Part shown: positions 6,552-13,814 of the stretch, in pieces
Position numbering within the stretch: position 1 is the first letter of the stretch
Layout of the letters: each line of letters opens with the position of its first letter
Source: an uncultured Acidimicrobiia bacterium
GTDB lineage: Bacteria; Actinomycetota; Acidimicrobiia; Spongiisociales; Spongiisociaceae
Direction of reading: 5' to 3'
Assembly: GCA_937900165.1 (NCBI GenBank)
Contig: CALCCX010000545.1
Location: 1-13,814, forward strand
Length of the DNA stretch: 13,814 nt
Made by a program: the position numbers and the translations under genes
The notes under the pieces: model-generated
The model's database searches: none
Seen by the model: only the letters and a program-made list of their open reading frames with translations
What the model was told of the DNA's origin: nothing

Positions 6552-7580
6552 TCAGCGCAACGTTCTTCCAGCGCTCTTGAGCTGCTCGCAGGCCAGGGTC
6601 ACCCGATCGGCCATTGCCTGCTCGGCCTTTTTCATCCACGGCCGAGGGTCATACGCCTTCTTGTCACCGACCTCTCCGTCGACCTTCAGAACGCCTTCGT
6701 AGTTGCTGAACATGTGATCGGCCACGCTACGGGTGTATGTGTACTGCATGTCTGTGTCGATGTTCATCTTGATCACGCCGTACTCGAGGGTCTCGTGGAT
6801 TTCTTCGAGAGTCGATCCGGATCCACCATGGAAAACGAGGAAGAAGCGCCCGGCCTCTCCGTGGGCCGCCTCGACGGCGGCCTGTCCATCCCGAAGGATC
6901 GTTGGATCGAGCTTCACGTTGCCCGGCTTGTAGACGCCGTGCACATTGCCAAAGACCGCGGCGAGGAGATAGGTCCCCTGTTCGCCGGTTCCCAACCGTG
7001 TGGCAACTTCGAGCATGTCGCCTGGTGAGGTATAGAGCTTGGCCCGATCCACATTCTCGTTGTCGACTCCATCTTCTTCTCCCCCGACGATGCCGATCTC
7101 GATCTCGAGGATGATCCCGATGGCGGCCATCCGGTCCAGCAGTTCTTCGGCAATCGTCAGATTCTCAGCAAGCGGGAGCTCCCCACCGTCGAACATGTGC
7201 GATTGGAACAACGGCGGCTTCCCCTGCTCGGCTCTTCGCTCGCTCACGGCGAGCAGGGGCCTCACATAGGCGTCTAACTTGGCCAAGGCACAGTGGTCGG
7301 TATGCAAGACGAAATGGACCGGGTATTCCTGCGCGATGCGCCAACCAAATTCTGCGAGAGCCTCGGCCCCGGCTGCCATGTCCTTGACCGCCAGACCGGA
7401 CGCGAACTCGGCACCACCCGTTGAGATCTGGATGATGCCGTCCGATTCTGCCTCTGCGAAACCCTGCATGGCGGCGTTCATCGTGGTAGTCGAGGTGACG
7501 TTGACGGCCGGCAGCGCATATTTGCCCTCTCTGGCGGCGTCGAGCATTGCCCGATAGGTCTCTGGGTCGGCGATGGGCAT
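6552..7580 (-). CDS. fba: fructose-bisphosphate aldolase, class II
   Basis: A 342-aa zinc-dependent aldolase that interconverts fructose 1,6-bisphosphate with dihydroxyacetone phosphate and glyceraldehyde 3-phosphate (glycolysis/gluconeogenesis, cytoplasm). Metal and active-site motifs are all present: HTDHC at 93-97 (D95, H96), EIEIG around 159-163, GGEEDGVDN at 166-174, NVHGVY with H214, FHGGSGS with H251, and NIDTD at 273-277. The long insert and GGEEDG motif fit the FbaA-type (class IIA) subgroup. The frame is open back to 7607, but ATG 7580 is chosen because AGGAG lies 5 nt upstream and the protein then begins like its relatives (MPIADPETYRAML). The lysozyme gene ends 63 bp upstream on the same strand. 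A perfect inverted repeat lies inside the gene at 7221-7259. Confidence 0.95.
   Translation of the reverse strand: MPIADPETYRAMLDAAREGKYALPAVNVTSTTTMNAAMQGFAEAESDGIIQISTGGAEFASGLAVKDMAAGAEALAEFGWRIAQEYPVHFVLHTDHCALAKLDAYVRPLLAVSERRAEQGKPPLFQSHMFDGGELPLAENLTIAEELLDRMAAIGIILEIEIGIVGGEEDGVDNENVDRAKLYTSPGDMLEVATRLGTGEQGTYLLAAVFGNVHGVYKPGNVKLDPTILRDGQAAVEAAHGEAGRFFLVFHGGSGSTLEEIHETLEYGVIKMNIDTDMQYTYTRSVADHMFSNYEGVLKVDGEVGDKKAYDPRPWMKKAEQAMADRVTLACEQLKSAGRTLR
7221..7259. repeat. perfect 10-bp inverted repeat inside the aldolase gene
   Basis: CCCCTGCTCG (7221-7230) and its exact reverse complement CGAGCAGGGG (7250-7259) are separated by 19 nt. On the mRNA the inner part can alternatively pair GCTCGC with GCGAGC. 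It spans roughly residues 108-120 of the aldolase, a surface-type stretch before GKPPLFQSHMF. Its function is unknown; codon constraint in GC-rich DNA could produce it by chance. Confidence 0.5.
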
Positions 7581-7585
7581 GGCTG

Positions 7586-7590
7586 CTCCT
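7586..7590 (-). promoter_or_regulatory. Shine-Dalgarno site that fixes the aldolase start
   Basis: AGGAG on the minus strand, 5 nt before ATG 7580. It selects this ATG over the in-frame upstream start at 7607. Confidence 0.75.
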
Positions 7591-7643
7591 TGGCTGGCTA
7601 CCTCCACTCAGGATAGAACGTGACTGTGGCGGGTCGGCCGAGT

Positions 7644-8636
7644 TCAACCAGCCGCGATGTGGGCCGCGCAGGCCGGCCAGTGTGCCGACCATGGGCCAGA
7701 GCCCTTCAGCGCAGCGGCGGCGGCAGTGTTGGCCTCGGCATCAAAGATGCTGGCGCCCGGAAACCCGACCGCGGCGGCTCGTGATTCCCAAGCTGCGGCT
7801 ATGTGCTGAAAAAGGCCTCCGAAACCGACGGGGTTCCATGCATCGGGGTCGAGGTTCGACTCGCAGTCTGCGAGGTGCACTGCGTCCGCGACGTCCTCAG
7901 GAGGGAAGTACAGCGAAAACAACGCAGTCGCTTGTGCTTCGCTCAACGGTCCGGTCTCGGGCAGTTGGACGGGTGGGGGGACGTTTTCGGTCAAGCCGAG
8001 CCCTCGCCCGAGGAAAGAGGCCATCTGGTCCCTCGGCACAGGGTTGGCCGGACAGAACGCGCCGGTCCCACAACCCAGGGTTATCCCGTTGGCCGCGATG
8101 ATGTTGATGTTCGACTCGTGAACATTGCCGTCGTCGTCATCGAATTGATCGTAGGTAGGCATTTCGAGATCTTTGAAGGCCCTCGCCAGGAAAGAGGCCA
8201 TCTGATCCCTCGGGACGATGGCGGTCGGCTCGAAGGTCCTCGGTTTGACGCCCAGGGTGATTCCGGCCTCAGCGATCCGATTGATGTTGTCCTCGTGAAT
8301 ATCGCCGTTGTCGTCATCGAAGTAGTCGGCGCCTGCCGGGGGCAAATCGAGCGCCCTGGCCAGCAACGTGGCCATCTGAGAGCGGGTCACCAAATCGCCG
8401 GGACAATATTGAGTCCCATCCGGGCTACAGCCACTGGTTATGCCTGCTGCGAAGATCGCCTCTATGAATCCTTCGTGGATGTTCCCATTGTCATCGGTGA
8501 AGGTGCCACCAGGCGGTAGGTCTTCGCCGGCCGGTGCCCCGGTCGCGACGAAGAGCACCGTCACGACAGCGAAGATGATCAGGTGGGTAAATCGGGCGCG
8601 AGTACAAGGCATGATTGAATGGTGAATTAGAACCAC
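7644..8636 (-). CDS. secreted SLH-like-repeat protein with C-terminal lysozyme/transglycosylase-like domain
   Basis: A 330-aa exported protein. Residues 1-36 form a signal peptide (basic start, hydrophobic 19-32, cleavage likely near the Ala/Gly after 31). Three SLH-like repeats follow at about 46-98, 106-156 and 165-214. Each begins F(T/D)DDxGxxHE, continues xxIxxIxxxGIT, and ends in a (P)RxQMAxxLxR helix. A Pro-rich linker leads to a lysozyme-like fold at about 231-330, with the probable catalytic glutamate in CES (C258, E259) and a possible disulphide to C323; GFGGLFQH and WSAHWPAC match the resuscitation-factor/SLT-like style. The likely role is cell-wall-attached peptidoglycan cleavage. 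GTG 8636 has AAGGA at 8648-8644, spaced 7 nt, whereas the internal ATG at 8612 has none. It is divergent from the phospho-sugar mutase gene and ends 63 bp before fba. Confidence 0.85.
   Translation of the reverse strand: MVLIHHSIMPCTRARFTHLIIFAVVTVLFVATGAPAGEDLPPGGTFTDDNGNIHEGFIEAIFAAGITSGCSPDGTQYCPGDLVTRSQMATLLARALDLPPAGADYFDDDNGDIHEDNINRIAEAGITLGVKPRTFEPTAIVPRDQMASFLARAFKDLEMPTYDQFDDDDGNVHESNINIIAANGITLGCGTGAFCPANPVPRDQMASFLGRGLGLTENVPPPVQLPETGPLSEAQATALFSLYFPPEDVADAVHLADCESNLDPDAWNPVGFGGLFQHIAAAWESRAAAVGFPGASIFDAEANTAAAAALKGSGPWSAHWPACAAHIAAG
7995..8501 (-). repeat. three tandem SLH-like coding repeats
   Basis: Repeat units lie at about 8343-8501, 8169-8321 and 7995-8144. The last two are still nearly identical in places at DNA level: AGGAAAGAGGCCATCTG followed one base later by TCCCTCGG occurs near 8013 and again near 8189, and a CTCGTGAA-x-AT/T-GCCGT-x-GTCGTCATCGAA block occurs near 8115 and 8292. 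This points to internal duplication of the module. Confidence 0.75.
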
Positions 8637-8689
8637 ATTAGCGTCCTTCGGCGACCAAACCGATCCGAGTGAGCTGTAACGTCAGAGAT
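8637..8689. promoter_or_regulatory. divergent intergenic region, lysozyme versus phospho-sugar mutase
   Basis: Only about 53 bp separate the two divergent starts, so promoters for both genes must overlap this gap or lie inside the neighbouring coding sequences. Apart from the AAGGA of the lysozyme gene I recognise no convincing -35/-10 pair; a TTGAAT at 8615-8620 on the plus strand has no good -10 at the right distance. Confidence 0.3.
8644..8648 (-). promoter_or_regulatory. Shine-Dalgarno site that fixes the lysozyme-gene start
   Basis: AAGGA on the minus strand, 7 nt before GTG 8636. It favours this GTG over the ATG at 8612, giving a longer n-region to the signal peptide. Confidence 0.6.
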
Positions 8690-10417
8690 GTGACTGAACT
8701 GGTGGAGCGCGCCAACGCCTGGATCGCCGCTGATCCCGATCCGCAAACCAAGTCGGAACTGCAGCAGCTGATCGACTCAGGAAACCGAGCTGAGCTGTCC
8801 GAGCGCATGAACGGAACCCTGGCGTTTGGCACCGCCGGCCTGCGAGGCGCGGTCGAGGCGGGTTCCAATCGCATGAACCGGGCCGTGGTAATTCGCACAA
8901 CCAGGGGCCTGGCAGACATGCTGCTGGCCCGCTACGGAGGCATTCCGTCTGCGCCGGTCGTGATCGGGCGGGATGCCAGGTTGTCCAGTCCCCAATTCAT
9001 CGAGGACACCATCGGGGTGTTGGTAGCCGCAGGAATCAGTGTTCGATACTGGGAAGGCGACACTCCGACGCCGCTGGTCGCCTACGCAGGATTGGCGCTC
9101 GGTGCGTGCGCCTCGATTGTGATAACCGCCAGTCACAACCCACCCCAGGACAACGGATACAAGGTCTATGACTCGAACGGAGCGCAGATCGTGCCTCCCA
9201 CCGACGGGCTGGTGGCGGCTCGTATCGAGGAGGTAGGACCGGCTAATCAGGTTCCGATCACCGACGGCGTACTGGCCGGAGCGTCGGCGCTCGCTACGCC
9301 GATCGAGCGCGAACTGTTCGACGCCTACCTGGCCGATATCGCGGGCCTGCGTGTTCCGGCTGAATCCCGGCCGAAGATACGGATCGTCTACACACCTATG
9401 CATGGAGTCGGATGGCAATCGGTAAGGCGGGCACTGGTTGCGGCCGGTCACGACGATCTTCATCCGGTTCCTGAGCAGGTGGAACCCGACGGGCGTTTCC
9501 CGACGGTCGCCTTCCCGAATCCTGAGGAGTCCGGTGCCCTCGATCTCGCCAATTCGATGGCTGAGCGACTCGGCGCCGACGTTGTGATCGCGAACGATCC
9601 AGACGCCGACCGCCTGGGAATAACCCTTCCGACCCAAGACGGCTGGGAAAATCTGACCGGAAATCAAATCGGCCAGCTGATGGCCGACTACGTTCTCGCC
9701 AACTACGTGCCAACCCGCGACGGCGACCCAGCCACACCCATCGTTATCAACTCGATCGTCAGCTCTCCGATGCTCGAGTTCATCGCCGAGGAATACGGCG
9801 CGAGGTTCGAGACAACGCTCACCGGTTTCAAGTGGATCGCAAATGCAGCAATGGATCTCGAGGCTGCTGGACGCGGGACGTTTGTGTTCGGCTATGAGGA
9901 GGCCCTCGGATACACGGTTGGGCCGGTCGTGCGGGACAAGGATGGCATAAGCGCTGCTTTGGTGTTTGCAGACCTCGTCGCAGACCTCAAAGCCGGTGGT
10001 CACACGGTGCACGATCAGCTCGGTGTTCTCTATCGAAAGCATGGTCTGTGGATTTCGACTCAGAAGAGTGTCGTTAGGCCGGGCAGTTCCGGCAAAGCCG
10101 AGATCGCGGCCGCGATGACCCTCCTGGCCGAGCGCCAGCCATCCGAACTTGCCGGCATTCGCGTCTCCTCGGTTACCGACCTTCGGCAGGGAGCACTAGA
10201 GCGTCCCCGATGGCTTCCCGCCTCCGCTCTCGTGGTGCTGGAGCTCGACGAGCTCGGCAGGGTGCTGGTCCGACCAAGCGGGACGGAGCCCAAACTCAAG
10301 ATCTACGTCGACGCCAAATCCACACTGGTCGGCGAAGTGGCCGATGCCGTGGACGAGCTCACCGCCGACGCTGACAAAGTAGCCGAGGCCATGGCCCACT
10401 TTCTCGGTTTCGGATAG
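8690..10417 (+). CDS. phospho-sugar mutase (phosphoglucomutase/phosphomannomutase, alpha-D-phosphohexomutase family)
   Basis: A 575-aa cytoplasmic enzyme that moves phosphate between C1 and C6 of a hexose, linking glycolytic hexose 6-phosphates to nucleotide-sugar and polysaccharide synthesis. All four domain signatures are present: TASHNPP with the phosphoserine S148, the metal loop DPDADR at 303-308, sugar-binding GYEEALGY from 401, and phosphate-binding RPSGTEP at 528-534. The length and the opening AFGTAGLRGAVEAG fit the long PGM2/PgcA/PmmB subgroup rather than the 450-aa ManB/GlmM type; GlmM-specific motifs are absent. Glucose versus mannose preference cannot be read from sequence. GTG 8690 gives a start like relatives (MTELVERANAWIAADPDP); GTG 8669 is an in-frame alternative and neither has a good Shine-Dalgarno site. 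It is divergent from the lysozyme gene, with lhgO 88 bp downstream on the same strand. Confidence 0.92.
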   Translation: MTELVERANAWIAADPDPQTKSELQQLIDSGNRAELSERMNGTLAFGTAGLRGAVEAGSNRMNRAVVIRTTRGLADMLLARYGGIPSAPVVIGRDARLSSPQFIEDTIGVLVAAGISVRYWEGDTPTPLVAYAGLALGACASIVITASHNPPQDNGYKVYDSNGAQIVPPTDGLVAARIEEVGPANQVPITDGVLAGASALATPIERELFDAYLADIAGLRVPAESRPKIRIVYTPMHGVGWQSVRRALVAAGHDDLHPVPEQVEPDGRFPTVAFPNPEESGALDLANSMAERLGADVVIANDPDADRLGITLPTQDGWENLTGNQIGQLMADYVLANYVPTRDGDPATPIVINSIVSSPMLEFIAEEYGARFETTLTGFKWIANAAMDLEAAGRGTFVFGYEEALGYTVGPVVRDKDGISAALVFADLVADLKAGGHTVHDQLGVLYRKHGLWISTQKSVVRPGSSGKAEIAAAMTLLAERQPSELAGIRVSSVTDLRQGALERPRWLPASALVVLELDELGRVLVRPSGTEPKLKIYVDAKSTLVGEVADAVDELTADADKVAEAMAHFLGFG

Positions 10418-10505
10418 CCGACGTGCAGATTGTGAGACGTGCGGTCACCACGTTCCCAAAAAGGCCATGTGGCGACTTTGGTGCGTTGGTGTTGGTGGCG
10501 AGGTA

Positions 10506-11705
10506 GTGGATTCCGTGGATGTGGTCGTGATTGGCGGCGGCATCGTCGGCCTTGCCACCGCCGCTGCGGTGCTCGAATTCCGCCAGGGATCCACCGTCGT
10601 TGTGTTGGAAAAGGAGGCACAGGTCGGGACTCACCAGACCGGACGCAACAGCGGAGTGATCCATTCGGGCCTCTACTACGAGCCCGGTTCCCAAAAGGCG
10701 GATTTCTGTGTGGCCGGGGCCAGGGCGATGCACGAGTTCTGTTCGCGCCACGGCATCGAAATCGGTCGGATCGGCAAAGTTGTGGTGGCGACAGATCGAG
10801 TCCAATTGGGCGCGTTGGAGGCCCTGGAGGCCCGAGGTTCGGCCAACGGCGTGGAGACCGAACGGATAGGCCCTCGGGGCCTTGCCGAGCACGAGCCACA
10901 CGCCACTGGAGTCGCCGCCCTATGGGTGCCTGGTACCTCCATCGTCAGCTTTGGGCAGGTCGCCTCCGCCTTGGCGGGCCAAGTCGAATCGGCGGGAGGC
11001 ATAATCCTGGTCGGTTCGAAAGTCACAGCAATCTTCCGCAATGGCCCCCTCACGGTGGTCAGGACCGAGGCAGGACTCGAGTTGTCAACCAGGCGACTGG
11101 TCAACGCATCTGGGCTCCATGTGGACAGGGTGGCGGAAATGGCCGGGCACCAGCCCACTGTGCGAATCGTCCCGTTTCGGGGCGAATACCGGTCCTTGTT
11201 GCCCGAAGCGCGCTCGTTGGTACGAGGTCTCATCTACCCGGTTCCGGATCCCGATCTTCCGTTCCTCGGGGTCCATTTCACGAAAATGATTCACGGTGGG
11301 GTAGAGGTGGGGCCAAACGCGGTCCTCTCCCTGTCCAGGGAAGGATATCGGCGGTCGTCAATGCGCCCGGCCGATCTGGCCGACATTGTGAGGCAGCAAG
11401 GTTTCTGGCGTTTGGCAAGACGGCAATGGCGGACGGGCCTCGACGAACAACGAAGGTCGCTGTCTGTTGACGCCTTCGTAGCCGATGCGAGACGCTTGTT
11501 GCCGGCGCTCGAACCGCACCACCTCGGTGAGTTTCGGGCCGGAGTTCGGGCCCAGGCCGTGGATTCGGGAGGGACGCTGCTCCAAGACTTCGTGATTGAG
11601 GAGCACAATGACGTCGTGCACGTCTTGAACGCTCCTTCTCCTGGGGCCACCTCCTCACTCGCGATCGGTCGGCACGTCGCAGCCCTGACCATCGCTGGGT
11701 TCTGA
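10506..11705 (+). CDS. lhgO: L-2-hydroxyglutarate oxidase/dehydrogenase (FAD-dependent, DAO family)
   Basis: A 399-aa FAD enzyme expected to oxidise L-2-hydroxyglutarate to 2-oxoglutarate, removing a metabolic by-product and passing electrons to quinone or oxygen. The Rossmann FAD motif VVVIGGGIVG is at 6-15. The family hallmark HQTGRNSGVIHSGLYY is at 43-58. Later come PFRGEY, LPFLGVHFT, GPNAVL and the C-terminal NAPSPGATSSL, all typical of LhgO/L2HGDH. The length matches the family (about 400 aa). The frame is open back to an ATG at 10467, but that adds an atypical MWRLWCVGVGG stretch; GTG 10506 with GGTGG 7 nt upstream is preferred, and GTG 10515 is also possible. The MFS gene follows after 12 bp and the deaminase after that, so the three are probably co-transcribed. 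Confidence 0.9.
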   Translation: MDSVDVVVIGGGIVGLATAAAVLEFRQGSTVVVLEKEAQVGTHQTGRNSGVIHSGLYYEPGSQKADFCVAGARAMHEFCSRHGIEIGRIGKVVVATDRVQLGALEALEARGSANGVETERIGPRGLAEHEPHATGVAALWVPGTSIVSFGQVASALAGQVESAGGIILVGSKVTAIFRNGPLTVVRTEAGLELSTRRLVNASGLHVDRVAEMAGHQPTVRIVPFRGEYRSLLPEARSLVRGLIYPVPDPDLPFLGVHFTKMIHGGVEVGPNAVLSLSREGYRRSSMRPADLADIVRQQGFWRLARRQWRTGLDEQRRSLSVDAFVADARRLLPALEPHHLGEFRAGVRAQAVDSGGTLLQDFVIEEHNDVVHVLNAPSPGATSSLAIGRHVAALTIAGF

Positions 11706-11717
11706 GTGCAGGGTCGG

Positions 11718-12902
11718 ATGAGCGCGCCGCGCCGACGGAGCCCATGGATGGTCTTATTGGTGGTTCCGCTTGCGGCGATGATCGCCCAGTCGTTCGGGCG
11801 TTTCACCTATGCAGTGGTTTTGCCTGCCCTCCGAGACGATCTAAACATTTCATACACGCTGGCGGGTTCGTTCGGTACCGTGAATCTCGTCGCCTACCTG
11901 TTCGGCTCTGCTGCTGTCGCGTGGGCGGCCACCAGGTTCGCCTTGATCGTGATGATCAAAGGCGGGTTGCTCGCCTCCGTCGGAGGTCTGTTCCTACTGG
12001 GATGGTCCCCGAACCTCGGCGTTCTCTTTGCAGGCATGGTGATCACCGGGTTGGCTGGAGCGTTCATCTGGATCCCGGCCCCTGGCGTTGTGGCGGCAAC
12101 AGCTGGGCCGGAGAGACGCGGTCTGGCCATCGGCCTTGTAGGTAGCGGCCTGGGTTTCGGACTGGTCGTGACCGGTCTCCTCGTCCGAACCCAGATCGGT
12201 GGCGGTTGGCGGAGTATCTACCGAACAGAAGCCATGTTCGGTGTGGTCGTGTTGGTGGCTGCGTTTGTGATACTCAGGTATCGCACTGGAGCGTCGGCCA
12301 GTCGCCCTTCACTTGATGCGATCCGAACGGTTCCTGGGTGGATTCCTCTGGTCGCCTCCTACGGCACCTACGGTCTTTCGATATCTCTGTTCGTCAACTT
12401 CCTGGTGGCAAGACTCCAGGAAGACGCCGGTTTCCCGGCGGAAGCTGCTGCTCTGGCCTTTTCTGTCCTAGGAGTGGCGAGCATTTTTGGAGGACCGCTA
12501 TTTGGGCCGTTTTCGGATCGGTTCGGACGCAGTCTGGCCATGCAGGTCGGTTTCGTCGGAATGGCGGCTTCGGCCATCTTGGCGCTTGTGCACAGCCAAC
12601 CGTGGCCGTTGGTAGCGGCGACGATGTTCGGGTTGTCGTTCACCGGAGTGCCGACTGCGCTCGCTGCCCATCTGTCCGATCATCTCGAACAGAGTGCCTT
12701 TGGTGCGGCCTTTGGCGTGATCACCCTGAGTTTCGGCGCCGGCCAGCTTCTAGCTCCCCAACTCGGCGGCTGGCTGAGCGACGCCAGTGGCTCATTCACG
12801 TCCGTGTTCTTGGTGTCGACCGTGGCCGCGTTGGTCGGTCTGGTCTTCGCGTACAACGTTCCGTCCGCGAAACGGGCGCCATCGGTGATTGACCGTGTAT
12901 GA
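11718..12902 (+). CDS. MFS transporter, YbfB/YjiJ-like
   Basis: A 394-aa inner-membrane permease with about 12 hydrophobic helices. The first helix and loop, FGRFTYAVVLPALRDDL at 26-42, resemble the YbfB/YjiJ (MFS_4-like) branch. The canonical MFS loop motif appears between helices 8 and 9 as FSDRFGR (D267, R268, R271), while the usual helix 2-3 copy is degenerate. No substrate of this branch is firmly known to me. Position between lhgO and a purine deaminase gene suggests import or export of an organic acid or purine, which is inference. ATG 11718 has AGGG at 11710-11713; a GTG at 11706, directly abutting the lhgO stop, is an alternative start. Confidence 0.87.
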   Translation: MSAPRRRSPWMVLLVVPLAAMIAQSFGRFTYAVVLPALRDDLNISYTLAGSFGTVNLVAYLFGSAAVAWAATRFALIVMIKGGLLASVGGLFLLGWSPNLGVLFAGMVITGLAGAFIWIPAPGVVAATAGPERRGLAIGLVGSGLGFGLVVTGLLVRTQIGGGWRSIYRTEAMFGVVVLVAAFVILRYRTGASASRPSLDAIRTVPGWIPLVASYGTYGLSISLFVNFLVARLQEDAGFPAEAAALAFSVLGVASIFGGPLFGPFSDRFGRSLAMQVGFVGMAASAILALVHSQPWPLVAATMFGLSFTGVPTALAAHLSDHLEQSAFGAAFGVITLSFGAGQLLAPQLGGWLSDASGSFTSVFLVSTVAALVGLVFAYNVPSAKRAPSVIDRV

Positions 12903-12924
12903 GGTTGGGGTTCTTGGTCTCTCT

Positions 12925-12928
12925 AAGG
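12925..12928 (+). promoter_or_regulatory. Shine-Dalgarno site of the deaminase gene
   Basis: AAGG, 7 nt before ATG 12936. It confirms this start only 33 bp after the MFS gene. Confidence 0.6.
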
Positions 12929-12935
12929 TTCAGCC

Positions 12936-13814
12936 ATGTCTGACGTGCTGAATGGGTTTGTGAAAGGCCTCGCCAAGGCCGAGCTCCATGTGCATATCGA
13001 GGGGACACTCGAGCCTGAAATGATGTTCGACATGGCAGGGCGCAATGGAGTCGAGTTGCCGTTCGCGACGGTCGAGGAGACCAGGGCGGCATACGATTTC
13101 GATGACCTGCAGTCTTTCCTCGATCTCTACTACCTCGGTGCCGAGGTCTTGGTATCCGAAGACGACTTCGCCGACCTGATGGCGGCGTATCTGCGCAGAG
13201 CGGTGGCCGACGGAGTGCGACATGCGGAGATCTTTTTTGATCCCCAAACTCATACGGAACGGGGCATCGACATAGGTACCGTGATCAATGGACTCGCCAG
13301 GGCCCAGAGTGAAGCCCGGAACGAGGTCAGCTCAATGTTGATCCTCTGTTTTCTTCGTCACCTGCCTGCATCTGCAGCGCTGGAGGTGTTGGCCGCTGCG
13401 ATGCCCTATCGCCATTTGATTTCTGCCGTCGGGCTCGACTCGTCGGAGGTCGGCAACCCGCCAGAGCTTTTTGCCGAGCCATTTCGGATGGCGAAAGAAG
13501 CCGGCTTCAGACTCGTCGCTCATGCGGGCGAGGAGGGTCCCGCCGACTATGTCAGGGGTGCCCTTGACGCTCTGAATGCCGAGCGCATCGACCACGGAGT
13601 AAATGCGTACCACGACGACGAACTCGTCGGGAGGCTCGTTTCTGAAAACATTGCCTTGACCATGTGTCCCATTTCGAACCAGCGGCTCAAGGTGTTTCCG
13701 GACCTTCGCGACCACAACCTCAAGCTGTATATGGATCGAGGTGTCATTGTCACCGTCAATTCCGAGGATGCGGCATATTTCGGCGGATACGTGGGTGACA
13801 CTTATTGCGCCCCC
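12936..13814 (+). CDS. add: adenine deaminase (adenosine deaminase superfamily), 3' end missing
   Basis: The first 293 codons of a roughly 330-340-aa zinc hydrolase; the window ends in frame before the stop. Zinc and catalytic residues are H18 and H20 (HVHIEG), H196 and E199 (AHAGEEG) and H220 (IDHGV). GLDSSEVGNPPELF and the late NSEDAAYFGGY segment resemble Aah1-type adenine deaminases (HAMAP type 3) more than true adenosine deaminases, so deamination of adenine to hypoxanthine in purine salvage is the favoured reaction; adenosine cannot be excluded. Where the family normally has two aspartates (SDD or TDD; the first is a zinc ligand), this protein has E277-D278. ATG 12936 is supported by AAGG at 12925. 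It follows the MFS gene by 33 bp, so it is probably in the lhgO operon. Confidence 0.85.
   Translation, partial: MSDVLNGFVKGLAKAELHVHIEGTLEPEMMFDMAGRNGVELPFATVEETRAAYDFDDLQSFLDLYYLGAEVLVSEDDFADLMAAYLRRAVADGVRHAEIFFDPQTHTERGIDIGTVINGLARAQSEARNEVSSMLILCFLRHLPASAALEVLAAAMPYRHLISAVGLDSSEVGNPPELFAEPFRMAKEAGFRLVAHAGEEGPADYVRGALDALNAERIDHGVNAYHDDELVGRLVSENIALTMCPISNQRLKVFPDLRDHNLKLYMDRGVIVTVNSEDAAYFGGYVGDTYCAP

Noticed and set aside
8777..10042. 421-codon open frame antisense to the phospho-sugar mutase
   Set aside because: The sense frame carries all four catalytic signatures of the family. The antisense product has no recognisable domain and is a codon-bias shadow.
10437..10453. ACGTG/CACGT hairpin between the phospho-sugar mutase and lhgO, followed by a short A-run
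   Set aside because: Only 5 bp of stem, and the run after it is A, not T, on the transcribed direction, so it is not a convincing terminator. ACGTGC also recurs at 10421, but this is too short to mean much.
10439..11470. 343-codon plus-strand frame overlapping lhgO
   Set aside because: It is Arg/Gly-rich with no domain and lies out of frame over a clear FAD oxidase, so it is a high-GC shadow frame.

Overview
The window looks like part of a metagenome or draft-genome contig from a high-GC actinobacterium, possibly of the Acidimicrobiia type. This is inferred from a GC content that reads as roughly 60 %, frequent GTG starts (multicopper oxidase, ABC permease, cell-wall lysozyme, phospho-sugar mutase, LhgO), densely packed genes with few clear promoters, and a secreted lysozyme with DDDxGNxHE-type SLH-like repeats, a style I associate with that phylum. 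No rRNA, tRNA or conserved marker in the window fixes the taxon.

Left end (1-117): not biological. A GTT/poly-T run is followed by an Illumina P7 adapter, an 8-nt index and a read-2 primer, joined directly to real sequence. Real DNA starts at about 118 with the last 58 or so codons of a SAM-dependent methyltransferase.

Plus-strand block 1 (118-2673): the methyltransferase tail, a membrane-anchored multicopper oxidase carrying an extra plastocyanin-like domain, and a small M50 site-2 protease. A perfect 10-bp hairpin lies between the last two.

Minus-strand block (2770-8636), in transcription order: secreted SLH-repeat lysozyme, class II fructose-bisphosphate aldolase, a Rieske-ThDP (thiamine diphosphate) enzyme fusion, an ABC-2 exporter ATPase and its permease. 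ATPase and permease overlap by one base. The ATPase has no Shine-Dalgarno site and instead has a -10-like box just upstream, so the exporter may be transcribed on its own.

Plus-strand block 2 (8690-13814): divergent from the lysozyme gene. It holds a phosphoglucomutase/phosphomannomutase-family enzyme, then a tight trio of L-2-hydroxyglutarate oxidase, a YbfB-like MFS transporter and an adenine/adenosine deaminase cut off by the right end.

Most of the content is central carbon and nucleotide metabolism (aldolase, hexose-phosphate mutase, 2-hydroxyglutarate oxidation, purine deamination) plus envelope functions. The most unusual object is the Rieske [2Fe-2S] domain fused to a complete pyruvate-oxidase-like ThDP enzyme at 4518-6449. 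I see no mobile element, CRISPR array, tRNA or rRNA. No stretch longer than 300 bases lacks a gene.
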